Shown here in pieces: positions 1 through 8,161 of a stretch of 64,000 bases of DNA. The stretch is taken from assembly GCA_002347565.1 (NCBI GenBank), contig DDXR01000075.1:6270-70269 (forward strand), given 5' to 3'. The DNA comes from a bacterium UBP2_UBA2255. GTDB taxonomy: Bacteria; Edwardsbacteria; AC1; EtOH8. Position 1 is the first letter of the stretch. Every line of letters starts with the position of its first letter. The notes below the pieces were generated by a model that saw nothing but the letters and a program-made list of their open reading frames with translations, was not told the origin of the DNA and did no database searches. Position numbers and translations under genes: made by a program.

Positions 1-494
1 ACGCCGGTGGTGGGCTCGTCCAGGAACACGATCCGGGGCGTGTGGACCAGTGTGCAGGCCAGCGCCAGCTTCTGCTTCATGCCTCCGGACAGCCGCTCGG
101 CCAGCCGCCCGCGGAACGGCGCCAGCCGCGTGAACGCCAGCAGCTCCTCGCGCCGCTGCCGGTAGTCCCGCACCCCGTGGATCTCGGCGAAGAACTCGAT
201 GTTCTCGTCGACCGACAGGTCGCCATAGAGCGAGAATTTCTGCGACAGGTAGCCCACCAGCGGTTTGATCCGCGCCAGGCCCGTGGCCAGGTCGTGGCCG
301 CAGACGCGAGCGGTCCCGCCGTCCGGCGCCAGGATGCCGCACAGTATGCGGATCAGAGTGGTCTTGCCCGCCCCGTCCGGCCCCACCAGCGCCAGCATCC
401 TTCCGGCCGGCAGCGACAGCGACAGTCCGTCGACCGCTGCCAGGCGTCCGTAGCGCTTGGTGAGGTTCTCGATCTCGAGGATGGCGTCGGGCAT
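1..494 (-). CDS. ABC transporter ATP-binding protein, YbhF/YhiH type (3' end beyond the window)
   Basis: ATPase that should power a drug or toxicant exporter together with the adaptor encoded just upstream. The 164 residues present hold a Walker A (GPDGAGKT, about residues 38-45), the signature LSGGMKQK and a Walker B ending FLDEPTTG, so the nucleotide-binding domain is nearly complete. The unusual GPDGAGKT P-loop is the one known from the YbhF/YhiH (RbbA) family. It starts 19 nt after the adaptor stop, so the two are probably co-transcribed from the tetR promoter. The C-terminus and the permease gene would lie left of position 1; a fused second ATPase domain, as in YbhF, cannot be excluded. 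Confidence 0.93.
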   Translation of the reverse strand, partial: MPDAILEIENLTKRYGRLAAVDGLSLSLPAGRMLALVGPDGAGKTTLIRILCGILAPDGGTARVCGHDLATGLARIKPLVGYLSQKFSLYGDLSVDENIEFFAEIHGVRDYRQRREELLAFTRLAPFRGRLAERLSGGMKQKLALACTLVHTPRIVFLDEPTTG

Positions 495-513
495 GGGCTG
501 TCGTGCTGCGGCA

Positions 514-1317
514 CTACGGCCGGATCACGGCGTCGGCCGGTAGGCCGGGCTTAAGCTCCCGGCCCGGGTTGTCGACGGCGATCTTGACGCCGAACACCTG
601 CTTGACCCGGTCCTCGCGGGTCTGGACGTTCTTGGGCGTGAACTCGGCCTGGGGCGAGATGCGGACCACGGTGCCGGGGAACGTCCGGTCGCGGAAGGCG
701 TCGACGCTGACCGCGGCCTGCTGGCCCAGCTTGACCCGGGCCAGCTCCAGCGCCGTGACGTAGATCACCAGCTCCATCCGGTCCAGCCGGGTGACCGTGG
801 CCAGCGTGGCTCCGGGCCCCACGGTCTCGCCGGGCTCGTAGGCGCGGGTGGTGACGGTGCCGGCGGTTGGCGAGGCGACGCGGCAGTCGGCGATCTGCTT
901 GCGCACCAGATCGGCCGCGGCCCGGGCCTGGTTGAATCGGGCCTGTGACGCCCGCAGCCGGGCCAGGGCGTCGTCGCGCTGCTTGGCGGTGGCGCTGCCC
1001 GAGGCGAACAGCGTCTCGGCGCGGCGGCTGTCGGCGCGGTCGTTGTCCAGCTGGGCCCGCGCCAGCTCGACGCCGGCACCGGCCTGCCGCAGCTGCAGGT
1101 CCAGCGTGGAGTGGTCGATCTCGGCCAGCGGATCGCCCGCGCGGACCTCGCTGCCCTCCTCCACGGCGTAGCGCACGATCTGGCCCCCGGTCTTGGCCGC
1201 CACGTCGACCGAGACGGCCTCGATGGTGCCCGAGGCCCTGATCGGTCCGCTGTCGCGGCCGCCGCAGGACGCCAGGCCCAGGCACAGCAGCGCGATGATG
1301 GGCGTGTGGTTACGCAC
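514..1317 (-). CDS. HlyD/YbhG-family membrane-fusion (adaptor) lipoprotein
   Basis: Periplasmic adaptor of an efflux pump, linking the inner-membrane ABC exporter to the outer membrane. The 267-residue protein starts with a short signal peptide and a lipobox (LASC, Cys18). It then has a lipoyl/barrel-sandwich half (about 25-70), an alpha-helical hairpin rich in Ala/Arg/Gln (about 75-140) and the second lipoyl half with beta-barrel (about 145-265, with VASPTAGTV). Its start overlaps the end of the TetR gene by 8 nt, which suggests translational coupling. The order tetR, adaptor, ATPase matches the E. coli ybiH-ybhGF arrangement. Confidence 0.9.
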   Translation of the reverse strand: MRNHTPIIALLCLGLASCGGRDSGPIRASGTIEAVSVDVAAKTGGQIVRYAVEEGSEVRAGDPLAEIDHSTLDLQLRQAGAGVELARAQLDNDRADSRRAETLFASGSATAKQRDDALARLRASQARFNQARAAADLVRKQIADCRVASPTAGTVTTRAYEPGETVGPGATLATVTRLDRMELVIYVTALELARVKLGQQAAVSVDAFRDRTFPGTVVRISPQAEFTPKNVQTREDRVKQVFGVKIAVDNPGRELKPGLPADAVIRP

Positions 1318-1957
1318 GGTCGAACTCCTTCCGCAACTTCGTCAGTTTGTGGAAATGGACGATCTTGGCCCGCTCGGTGAGGATGCCGACGAACATGGTC
1401 TTGCCCACGGCCTGGAACAGGCGGGACGGAGTGGCGTCCGGCAGCCGGGCCAGGACCTGGGGGTTGACCACGCCCTGGATGGTGGCGGCGTAGATCACGG
1501 TCAACAGCTCGGGATCGACGTCGCCGCGGATGGCGCCGGCGGCCTGGCCCCGGCGCACCAGCCGGCCGAAGTTGGCCATCACCTTGCGGTGCCGGAACCG
1601 CTCCACCTCCCGCCACAGCTCGGGTGCGTGCTTCCGCAGGTCGTCGGCGAACTGCGCGCTGATCCGGGCGACGCGCGCGCTCATCAGCCGCATCAGCCCG
1701 ATCAGCTGGTCGATGAAGTCGCGGCGGTCATCGCCCACGACGGCCTCGACCTCGGCCGCCACGTCGTTGATCATCCCGCGCACCACGGCCTGCAGCAGCC
1801 GGTCCTTGCCGGCGAAGTGCCGGTAGAGGGTCTTCTTGCTGATACCCAGCTCGGCGGCGATCTCGTCGACGGTGACCTTGGCGAAGCCGCGGCTGAAAAA
1901 GATGGCGCCGGCCACCTCGATGATGCGCTGCCTGGTCTTGTCGGGCTCGCTGTTCAT
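1310..1957 (-). CDS. TetR/AcrR-family transcriptional regulator
   Basis: Probable local repressor of the efflux operon it heads. The 215 residues begin with a typical TetR DNA-binding domain: helix-turn-helix around residues 27-48 with DEIAAELGISKKTLYRHF, followed by a variable ligand-binding domain. The first gene of a three-gene minus-strand operon; it overlaps the adaptor by 8 nt. A consensus promoter and a perfect 8-bp inverted repeat lie directly upstream (1966-2024), fitting autoregulation. The ligand is unknown; the similarity to CecR/YbiH is by gene order and domain type only. Confidence 0.92.
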   Translation of the reverse strand: MNSEPDKTRQRIIEVAGAIFFSRGFAKVTVDEIAAELGISKKTLYRHFAGKDRLLQAVVRGMINDVAAEVEAVVGDDRRDFIDQLIGLMRLMSARVARISAQFADDLRKHAPELWREVERFRHRKVMANFGRLVRRGQAAGAIRGDVDPELLTVIYAATIQGVVNPQVLARLPDATPSRLFQAVGKTMFVGILTERAKIVHFHKLTKLRKEFDRA

Positions 1958-1965
1958 GTTACGTA

Positions 1966-1993
1966 GGAAACTATTATCGTTTTATTAGTTTCC
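1966..1993 (-). promoter_or_regulatory. Candidate TetR operator
   Basis: Perfect inverted repeat GGAAACTA (1966-1973) / TAGTTTCC (1986-1993) with a 12-nt AT-rich centre. It lies between the -10 box and the tetR start codon, over the expected transcription start, where a bound TetR dimer would block initiation. Assignment to this regulator is inference from position and symmetry. Confidence 0.6.
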
Positions 1994-1995
1994 AT

Positions 1996-2024
1996 ACTAT
2001 ATCACGGAACACGCCGGTTGTCAA
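1996..2024 (-). promoter_or_regulatory. Promoter of the tetR-hlyD-ABC operon
   Basis: Minus-strand TTGACA (2019-2024), 17-nt spacer, TATAGT (1996-2001). The expected start of transcription falls near 1989, inside the inverted repeat. The -35 box begins one base after the T-run of the cysS terminator. Confidence 0.8.
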
Positions 2025-2025
2025 C

Positions 2026-2056
2026 AAAAAAATGGGGCCGCCGTGCGGCGACCCCA
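2026..2056 (-). terminator. Rho-independent terminator of cysS
   Basis: GC-rich hairpin 2033-2056 (minus-strand TGGGGTCGCC with GGCGGCCCCA, GCAC loop, one mismatch near the loop) followed by seven T residues (2032-2026), 10 nt beyond the cysS stop. Confidence 0.85.
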
Positions 2057-2066
2057 GGTGCCGGGG

Positions 2067-3479
2067 CTATTCCCCGAACCGTTTCTTTCTGAGCCGCTGC
2101 CCTCCGGGCCCGTCCTCCACGATGTAGCCGTGCGCCGCCATCTCGTCGCGCAGCCGGTCGGACTCGGCCCACTGCTTACCGGCGCGGGCCTGCTTGCGCC
2201 GCTCCAGCAGCGCGGCGAGGGCGGGCGGGATCTCGTTGCCCGACGGAAGGTCGATCAGCCGCAGCCCCAGCACCGCGTCGAACTCCCGCACCAGCGACAG
2301 CCGGTCGCCTGCCGTCGCCGCATCGTCCTTCAGCAGGTCCCACAGCACGGCCAGCGCCTGCGGCATGTTGAGGTCGTCGTTGACCGCGGCCTTGAACTTT
2401 TCCCGCCACGCCGCCGCGGCCGGTCCTTCCGGCTCCTCGCCGCCGCCGGCGGCCAGCACTAGGCGGCCGACCTCGGCCCGCAGGTTCTCCAGCGCCTTCT
2501 GCGCCGCGGTCAGCGATTCCCAGGAGAACTTGAGCTGGGTGCGGTAGTGCCCGCCCAGGCAGAAGTAGCGGTAGGCCAGCGGGTCGTAGCCCTTGTCGAC
2601 CAGCAGCCGCAGCTGCAGGAACTCGCCCGAGCTTTTGGCCATTTTCTCTTCGCCCAGCTGCAGGAAAAACCCGTGCAGCCAGTAATTGGCGAGCCTGGTG
2701 CCGTAGGCGGCCTCGGTCTGGGCGATCTCGTTGGTGTGGTGGACGGCGATGTGGTCCTCGCCGCCGCAGTGGATGTCGAACAGCGTGCCCAGGTACTTGG
2801 CCGACATCGCCGAGCACTCGATGTGCCAGCCCGGGAATCCCTTGCCCCACGGGCTGTCCCACTCCATCTGCCGCTGGCCGCCTTTTGGCGAGAACTTCCA
2901 CAGCGCAAAGTCGGTGGCGGTGCGCTTCTCCCCCATCTCCACCCGCGAGCCGGCCTGGATGCCCTCGATGTTCGCCCGCCCGGCCAGCGCGCCGTAGCTC
3001 GGCAGCTTGGCCGTGTCGAAGTAGATGCCGTCGGACGTGCGGTAGATGTAGCCGTTCCGCTCGATCAGCCGGATGGTCTCGACCTGTTCCTTGATGTGGT
3101 CGGTGGCCTTGCACCAGACCGTGGGTGCGAGGATGTTGAGAGACTTGAGGTCGTCCTGGAAGGCCGCGGTGTACTCGGCAGCGATCTGCCAGGCGGTCTT
3201 GCCGGTGCGGCGCGCGCCCTTCTCCATCTTGTCCTCGCCGTCGTCGGCGTCTGATTCCAAATGCCCGACGTCGGTGATGTTCATCACGTGGCTGACGGCG
3301 AGGCCGTTGTATTCCAGCACGCGCCGCAGCGCGTCCTCGAAGACGTAGGTGCGCAGGTTGCCGATGTGGGCGTAGTCGTAGACCGTCGGGCCGCAGGTGT
3401 ACAGCCCGGCGTGGCCGGGGCGGATCGGTCGGAAGACCTCCTTGGTCCGGTTCAGCGTGTTGTAGAGCTTGATGTCCAT
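2067..3479 (-). CDS. cysS: Cysteinyl-tRNA synthetase
   Basis: Charges tRNA-Cys with cysteine; essential, cytosolic. The 470 residues match the family length. Class I signatures are present: the first zinc ligand Cys29 in YTCGPTVYDYAHIGN with HIGN at 38-41, the zinc ligands in WHIECSAM, and KMAKS at 279-283. The C-terminal DALR-type helical domain follows. The start is set by a strong AAGGAGG (3484-3490) just upstream. Monocistronic: own promoter upstream and terminator downstream. Confidence 0.98.
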   Translation of the reverse strand: MDIKLYNTLNRTKEVFRPIRPGHAGLYTCGPTVYDYAHIGNLRTYVFEDALRRVLEYNGLAVSHVMNITDVGHLESDADDGEDKMEKGARRTGKTAWQIAAEYTAAFQDDLKSLNILAPTVWCKATDHIKEQVETIRLIERNGYIYRTSDGIYFDTAKLPSYGALAGRANIEGIQAGSRVEMGEKRTATDFALWKFSPKGGQRQMEWDSPWGKGFPGWHIECSAMSAKYLGTLFDIHCGGEDHIAVHHTNEIAQTEAAYGTRLANYWLHGFFLQLGEEKMAKSSGEFLQLRLLVDKGYDPLAYRYFCLGGHYRTQLKFSWESLTAAQKALENLRAEVGRLVLAAGGGEEPEGPAAAAWREKFKAAVNDDLNMPQALAVLWDLLKDDAATAGDRLSLVREFDAVLGLRLIDLPSGNEIPPALAALLERRKQARAGKQWAESDRLRDEMAAHGYIVEDGPGGQRLRKKRFGE

Positions 3480-3498
3480 GGGCCCTCCTTTGCGCCCT

Positions 3499-3528
3499 AT
3501 TATAATGATTCCCGCCGCGCATTGTCAA
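3499..3528 (-). promoter_or_regulatory. cysS promoter
   Basis: Minus-strand TTGACA (3523-3528), 18-nt spacer, TATAAT (3499-3504). It predicts a leader of about 13 nt that just contains the Shine-Dalgarno sequence. Confidence 0.8.
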
Positions 3529-3564
3529 CAGGAATCGCCTCGTCCGATTTCCGTCCGATTTCCA

Positions 3565-3593
3565 TTGACAAGGCAGCCCGATTGTGATAACTT
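3565..3593 (+). promoter_or_regulatory. Promoter of the SPFH cluster
   Basis: TTGACA (3565-3570), 17-nt spacer, TAACTT (3588-3593). It is divergent from the cysS promoter; a short direct repeat (TCCGATTTCC twice, 3543-3562) lies between the two. Confidence 0.6.
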
Positions 3594-3726
3594 TTACCGC
3601 AGTGGCGCTTGAACAATGCTGGCGGGCGCGCCTGGGACCGGGACCGCGGAGTTCGGCGCCCGAGCGACGCTTTTCCCCCATCCGAACCGTGCGTTACCAA
3701 AAAACCATAGGCGGAGGTCCACTGCC

Positions 3727-4239
3727 GTGCCGGACATCAGCGACAAGCTCAGGTCTTTCCTCGAGAAGATGATGCGGGTGATTCCGGGGTATGCCGGGTA
3801 CGCCGAGCGCGAGGCGCGCCGAAATTCCGACAAGGTGCTGCGGCTGCACCTGGCCGGGATGCTGCAGCAGGCCAAGACGACGTTCGACGCCTTCGTCGCC
3901 GAGCTGACCACCAGACCGGGCGGACTGGACTTCATGACGCCGGCCGGCTCGGTCGCCAAGGGGCTGGAAAAAGCGGTCGACCGCCTCAAGTACGCCGACT
4001 ACGGCTACACGGGGTTCTTCGACGCCGAGCGGGTGCAGGAGCCGCAGCTGGACGCGCTCTACCAGTTCGACCGCGACCTGGCCGGCGGCATCACCGACCT
4101 TAAATTGAAGGTCGAGCAGCTGTCCGCCGACAGCCCCGGCACGGTGGGCGACCAGCTGAAGGAGCTGCAGGCCGACCTGCGCCGCCTCGATGTCAAGATC
4201 GACGGACGGCACGGCGTCATCAACAGCAAGGCGGTGTGA
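3727..4239 (+). CDS. Conserved hypothetical protein, first gene of the SPFH cluster
   Basis: A 170-residue soluble, mostly helical protein with no signal peptide or membrane segment; I do not recognise the family. The GTG at 3727 is chosen because GGCGGAGGT lies 8-16 nt upstream. An in-frame ATG at 3616 would add 37 Arg/Pro-rich residues that look like translated leader. Charged heptad-like stretches occur around residues 100-150 (LKLKVEQL, LKELQADLRRLDVKI). It precedes the SPFH/zinc-ribbon gene by about 150 nt, and an inverted-repeat element lies in the gap. A role with the SPFH protein is inference from position only. Confidence 0.7.
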   Translation: MPDISDKLRSFLEKMMRVIPGYAGYAEREARRNSDKVLRLHLAGMLQQAKTTFDAFVAELTTRPGGLDFMTPAGSVAKGLEKAVDRLKYADYGYTGFFDAERVQEPQLDALYQFDRDLAGGITDLKLKVEQLSADSPGTVGDQLKELQADLRRLDVKIDGRHGVINSKAV

Positions 4240-4258
4240 CACGCCGCGATCCACCGCT

Positions 4259-4344
4259 GTCACCCCGGGACGGCTCCCTGCCTCTCGCAATGAAGGGTGA
4301 CGCGCATCCCTCAATCTGCCGGCCGGGAGCGTCCCCGGGATGAC
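4259..4344. repeat. Imperfect palindromic intergenic element
   Basis: Near-identical inverted arms of 20 nt, GTCACCCCGGGACGGCTCCC (4259-4278) and the reverse complement of 4325-4344 (GTCATCCCGGGGACGCTCCC), enclose 46 nt. The arms differ by one substitution and a shifted G. The form suggests a small dispersed, MITE-like or REP-like element lying between two co-directional genes. Confidence 0.6.
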
Positions 4345-4387
4345 GTGGTCGTCAGAAGCTCGCATTAGGCATTGTAAGGAGAACCCC

Positions 4388-5410
4388 ATGGCCAAATTCA
4401 TGGAAGTGATCGAGTTCCTCGATAACAGCGGCCAGCAGATGGTGCACCGCGTGCCCGAGGACGGTTCGGGCGAGGCCAAGATCGGCTCGCAGCTGGTGGT
4501 GCGCGAGAGCCAGCAGGCCGTGTTCTTCCGCGACGGCAAGGCGCTGGACGTGTTCGGCGCCGGCCGCCACACGCTGACCACCATGAACCTGCCGCTGCTG
4601 GCCGAGCTGGTCGGCAAGGCCTTCGACGGCAAGAGCCCGTTCCGGGTCGAGGTCTGCTTCGTCTCGACCAAGGTCTTCACCGACCTCAAGTGGGGGACGC
4701 CGGAGCCCATCCCCTTCCGCGACGCCGAGCTGCAGATGATCCGGCTGCGCTCGCACGGCATCTACTCCACCCGCATCACCGACCCCCGGCTGTTCGTCAA
4801 CAAGATGGTGGGCACCCAGGGCTTCTACACCACCGAGCAGGTCGACAACTTTCTCAAGAGCATCATTTCCTCGCGGCTGGCCGACTACCTGGGCGAGAAC
4901 TACAAGTCGATCTTCGACGTGGCCAGCCACTACGACGAGCTGGCGGCGGGGCTGAAGGCGCGGCTGCAGGAGGACTTCTCCAAGTACGGCCTGGAGACGG
5001 TCGACATCTACATCAACGCCATCACCCCGCCGCCGGAGGTCACCGCGCGGATGGACGAGCGGGCCGGCATGGCGGCCATCGGCGACATGAACCAGTACCT
5101 GAAGTTCAAGGCGGCCAACGCCATGGGCGACGCGGCCAAGCAGGAGGGCGGCGCGGCCGGCACCGGCGTGGGCATGGGCGCCGGGCTGGGCATGGGGATG
5201 ATGATGCCCGGCATGCTGTCGCAGGCCATGGCCGCCGGCCCGATGCTGGCCTGCCCCAAGTGCGGCACGCAGAACCAGCAGACGGCAAGGTTCTGCTCCA
5301 ACTGCGGCGGCCCGGTGGGGGCAGTCGCAGCGGTCCCCTGCCCCCGGTGCGGCAAGCCGGTGCCTACGGGCAGCAAGTTCTGCAACGACTGCGGGGCCAA
5401 GATCGGGTGA
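4388..5410 (+). CDS. SPFH-domain protein with two C-terminal zinc ribbons (virion-core/YdjI-like)
   Basis: The 340-residue protein has an SPFH/band-7 core (about residues 20-245), a Gly/Met-rich linker (about 262-290) and two CxxC...CxxC zinc ribbons at the C-terminus (CPKCG...FCSNCG and CPRCG...FCNDCG). The family is widespread, membrane-associated through assembly rather than by a membrane helix, and poorly understood; some members are annotated as virion core proteins. The start has AAGGAG 8 nt upstream. A second gene with the same kind of ribbons lies at 23453-24106, and a membrane-anchored SPFH protein follows at 5946. The scaffold role is inference from the family. Confidence 0.85.
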   Translation: MAKFMEVIEFLDNSGQQMVHRVPEDGSGEAKIGSQLVVRESQQAVFFRDGKALDVFGAGRHTLTTMNLPLLAELVGKAFDGKSPFRVEVCFVSTKVFTDLKWGTPEPIPFRDAELQMIRLRSHGIYSTRITDPRLFVNKMVGTQGFYTTEQVDNFLKSIISSRLADYLGENYKSIFDVASHYDELAAGLKARLQEDFSKYGLETVDIYINAITPPPEVTARMDERAGMAAIGDMNQYLKFKAANAMGDAAKQEGGAAGTGVGMGAGLGMGMMMPGMLSQAMAAGPMLACPKCGTQNQQTARFCSNCGGPVGAVAAVPCPRCGKPVPTGSKFCNDCGAKIG

Positions 5411-5856
5411 CCATCGCCACCGGAGCCGGCAGTCATCGAGAACGCTGTGGCGTCGTGCCGCGTGAACCTGCCGAAAAAGACTTCTTGGCCCTGATCGGAG
5501 CGCGCGCCGCACTGTGGAGGGGATTCCGGTCCTGGCTGCAGGGCAACTACCCCCACTCCCCCGAGCTGTCCGTCGGGAAGAAGGAATACGACTGGACCAT
5601 CCGCTACCGCAGGTCCGGAAGGACGCTGGTGACGCTGATGCCGGAGCCCGGCGGCTTCTGCGTGCTGGTGGTGCTGGGCAGGGACGAGGTCGCCGCGACC
5701 AAGGAGGCGAAGCTGAACAAGACCGTCCGTGAGGTGTTCCACTCCGCGAAGCAATACCATGACGGCCGCTGGCTGTGGATCAGGCCGAAAAGCGAGGGCG
5801 ATATCGATTCGATCAAATCGCTGCTCGCGGTCAAGCGGGAACCGGGCAACACCTGA
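5407..5856 (+). CDS. DUF3788-family-like protein
   Basis: A 149-residue soluble protein of unknown function. Features typical of DUF3788 are visible: a Trp/Tyr-rich core (WTIRYRRSGRTLVTL), a PEPGGFCVLVVLG strand-turn and a C-terminal KQYHDGRWLWI motif. The GTG at 5407 overlaps the preceding stop by 4 nt (GTGA), suggesting coupling. A GTG at 5455 would remove 16 residues and fits the usual family start equally well, so the start is uncertain. Co-directional with the SPFH genes. Confidence 0.7.
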   Translation: MTIATGAGSHRERCGVVPREPAEKDFLALIGARAALWRGFRSWLQGNYPHSPELSVGKKEYDWTIRYRRSGRTLVTLMPEPGGFCVLVVLGRDEVAATKEAKLNKTVREVFHSAKQYHDGRWLWIRPKSEGDIDSIKSLLAVKREPGNT

Positions 5857-5945
5857 CGATCTGATCACCAACCGCCCCCACCCTGCCCTTTCATGTTGAA
5901 CCATCCGGGGAAGGCCGGCGGAGGGGGGAACCTAAGGAGGCAGCC

Positions 5946-6833
5946 ATGTCATTCATCCTCTCCCTCATCGTCTTCTGCGTGGCCCTGTACTATTGGATCC
6001 AGGCCGAGAAGAAACTGAAGCAGCTCAATGACACCTTCAAGCAGGGCCGGACCATCGCCATGGCGCTGACCATCCTGTTCGGCATCATCCTGCTGTTCCG
6101 CTTCGTCACCGTGGTTCCGGCCGGCCACGTAGGCGTGCAGGACTTCTTCGGCACAGTGTCCAAGAACACACTGAAGGCCGGCATAAATTTCCGCAACCCG
6201 CTGGCCCGGATCATCAAGTTCTCGATCAAGACCCAGGAGCTGACCGAGGACATGACCGTGCCGTCCAAGGAGGGGTTAACCATTCAATTAGACGCCACCG
6301 TGCTGTTTCACTTGGATCCCGAAAAAGCGGCCGAGGTTTATAAGACGGTTGGCGTGGATTACGTCAGCATCCTGCTGATTCCTCAGTTCCGCTCGGTGTG
6401 CCGGGGCGTTACTGCCGCCTACGAGGCCAAGGCGCTGTACACTTCTCAACGCGAGGAACTGGCCATGCTGATCCAGACCGACCTCGTTAAACAGGTGGCC
6501 GAGCGAGGCATCAACGTGGAGAGCACGCCTCTGCGCCGGGTGAAGCTGCCGGTCAAGGTGACCGACGCCATCGAGGACAAGCTCAAGGCCGAGCAGGAGA
6601 GCCAGCGGATGGAATGGGTGCTGACCAAGGAAAAACAGGAGGCCGAACGCAAGCGGATCGAGGCCAAGGGCATCTACGATTTCCAGACCATCGTCTCCAA
6701 GGGCATCTCCGAGCCGCTGTTGCGCTGGAAGGGCATCGAGGCCACCGAGAAACTGGCCGCCTCGCCCAACACCAAGGTGATCATCGTGGGCGCCGGCAAG
6801 GACGGCCTGCCGATCATCCTGGACACGAAGTGA
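5946..6833 (+). CDS. Prohibitin/SPFH-family membrane protein
   Basis: A 295-residue band-7 protein. An N-terminal hydrophobic stretch (1-19) and a clear membrane helix (about 37-55, ALTILFGIILLFRFV) anchor the SPFH domain (about 58-215), followed by a charged coiled coil (about 205-240) and a short beta tail (VIIVGAGKDGLPIIL). Length and layout match bacterial prohibitin homologues, which form large membrane rings and modulate membrane proteases or local lipid order. A strong AAGGAGG (5934-5940) sets the start. It follows the zinc-ribbon SPFH gene and precedes the sodium-pump beta subunit by 25 nt. Confidence 0.88.
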   Translation: MSFILSLIVFCVALYYWIQAEKKLKQLNDTFKQGRTIAMALTILFGIILLFRFVTVVPAGHVGVQDFFGTVSKNTLKAGINFRNPLARIIKFSIKTQELTEDMTVPSKEGLTIQLDATVLFHLDPEKAAEVYKTVGVDYVSILLIPQFRSVCRGVTAAYEAKALYTSQREELAMLIQTDLVKQVAERGINVESTPLRRVKLPVKVTDAIEDKLKAEQESQRMEWVLTKEKQEAERKRIEAKGIYDFQTIVSKGISEPLLRWKGIEATEKLAASPNTKVIIVGAGKDGLPIILDTK

Positions 6834-6858
6834 CCTCGGCGCGGACCGCATCCCGGCC

Positions 6859-7959
6859 ATGAGCTCGTTCCTGACCGGTTTCGCCGCCTTCACCGCCGGC
6901 CAGGCCGTGATGCTGGCGATCGGCTGCGGCCTGCTGTACCTGGCCGTGGCCCGAGAGTACGAGCCGATGCTGCTGCTGCCGATCGGCTTCGGCTGCATCC
7001 TGTCCAACATCCCCTTCTCGGCCGCGGTGGGCGACCACGGACCGCTGACCCTGCTCTACAACCTGGGCATCGTCACCGAACTGTTCCCGCTGCTGATCTT
7101 CATCGCCATCGGCGCCATGATGGACTTCGGCATCCTGCTGCGCAACCCCCGGATGTTCCTGTTCGGCGGCGCGGCCCAGTTCGGCATCTTCTTCACGGTC
7201 AGCGTGGCCACCCTGCTGGGATACGACCTGAAAGAGGCCGCCGCCATCGGCATCATCGGCGCGGCCGACGGACCCACCTCCATCTATGTCGCCACACGCT
7301 TCGCCCGCCACCTGCTGGCGCCGATCTCGGTGGCGGCCTACACCTACATGGCGCTGGTGCCCATCATCCAGCCGGCGGTGATCCGGGTGCTGACCACCAC
7401 CGCCGAGCGCCGCATCCGCATGCCGTACCGCGAGGCCAACCTGTCGCGGACGGTGCGCATCGTCTTCCCGGTGGCGGTGACCGTCATCGCCGGGCTGGTG
7501 GCGCCGATCAGCGTGGCCATGGTCGGTTTCCTGATGTTCGGCAACCTGCTGCGCGAGTGCGGCGTCACCGACCGGCTGGCCAAGGCGTCGCAGAACGAGC
7601 TGGCCAACCTGGTCACCATCCTGCTGGGCATCACCATCGGGTCGACCATGCAGGCGGGGGCGTTCCTCACCCGCAGCACCCTGACCATCATCCTGCTGGG
7701 CCTGGTGGCCTTCAGTTTCGACACCGCCGGTGGCGTGCTGTTCGCCAAGCTGATGAACCTGTTCCTGAAGGAGAAGATCAATCCCATGGTGGGGGCGTCG
7801 GGCATATCCGCTTTCCCAATGTCGGCCCGGGTGATCCATCAGCTGGCGCAGAAGGAGGACCCGGCCAATTTCCTTCTCAACCACAGCATCAGCGCCAACG
7901 TGGCCGGGCAGATCGGCTCCATTATCGCCGGCGGCCTGATCCTGGCGCTCGTCAAGTAG
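6859..7959 (+). CDS. Sodium-translocating decarboxylase beta subunit (OadB/GcdB/MmdB)
   Basis: Integral membrane subunit that couples decarboxylation of a biotin-bound carboxyl group to Na+ export. The 366 residues form about nine to eleven membrane helices. Key family motifs are intact: GAADGPT with Asp137 (the Na+/H+-binding Asp, D203 in the Klebsiella protein), NPMVGASGISAFPMSARV, and SANVAGQIGS with Asn347. It is followed at once by an OadG-like small peptide, but no carboxyltransferase alpha subunit or biotin carrier is nearby. The partner subunits must be elsewhere or the protein has another use. The decarboxylated substrate cannot be told from this subunit. Confidence 0.92.
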   Translation: MSSFLTGFAAFTAGQAVMLAIGCGLLYLAVAREYEPMLLLPIGFGCILSNIPFSAAVGDHGPLTLLYNLGIVTELFPLLIFIAIGAMMDFGILLRNPRMFLFGGAAQFGIFFTVSVATLLGYDLKEAAAIGIIGAADGPTSIYVATRFARHLLAPISVAAYTYMALVPIIQPAVIRVLTTTAERRIRMPYREANLSRTVRIVFPVAVTVIAGLVAPISVAMVGFLMFGNLLRECGVTDRLAKASQNELANLVTILLGITIGSTMQAGAFLTRSTLTIILLGLVAFSFDTAGGVLFAKLMNLFLKEKINPMVGASGISAFPMSARVIHQLAQKEDPANFLLNHSISANVAGQIGSIIAGGLILALVK

Positions 7960-8005
7960 CGGCCGGGGGCGCCGCGAACTACATACTCGCAGCATCGACC
8001 GCACC

Positions 8006-8161
8006 ATGATCCGATCCAACTTCATCGCCAGCCTTGAGCTGATGGCCTTGGGCATGGCCGGCATCTTCGCCTTCATCCTGGTCTTCTACGGCCTGGTGCT
8101 GGCGTTGATCAGGCTGTTCCCCGCCGGCAAGGATGCCGGCCCCGGCGGTCCGGCATCCTGA
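8006..8161 (+). CDS. OadG-like small membrane subunit
   Basis: A 51-residue peptide with a single membrane helix: MALGMAGIFAFILVFYGLVL, then a short Pro/Gly-rich tail. This is the pattern of the gamma subunit of sodium-pump decarboxylases (one helix with LGMGxVFxFL near the start). Its position right after the beta subunit supports the call. The tail is shorter than usual and lacks the His-rich zinc-binding C-terminus of Klebsiella OadG. The stop overlaps the ATG of the next gene (TGATG), so the pair should be translationally coupled. Too short for most gene-length cut-offs. Confidence 0.72.
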   Translation: MIRSNFIASLELMALGMAGIFAFILVFYGLVLALIRLFPAGKDAGPGGPAS

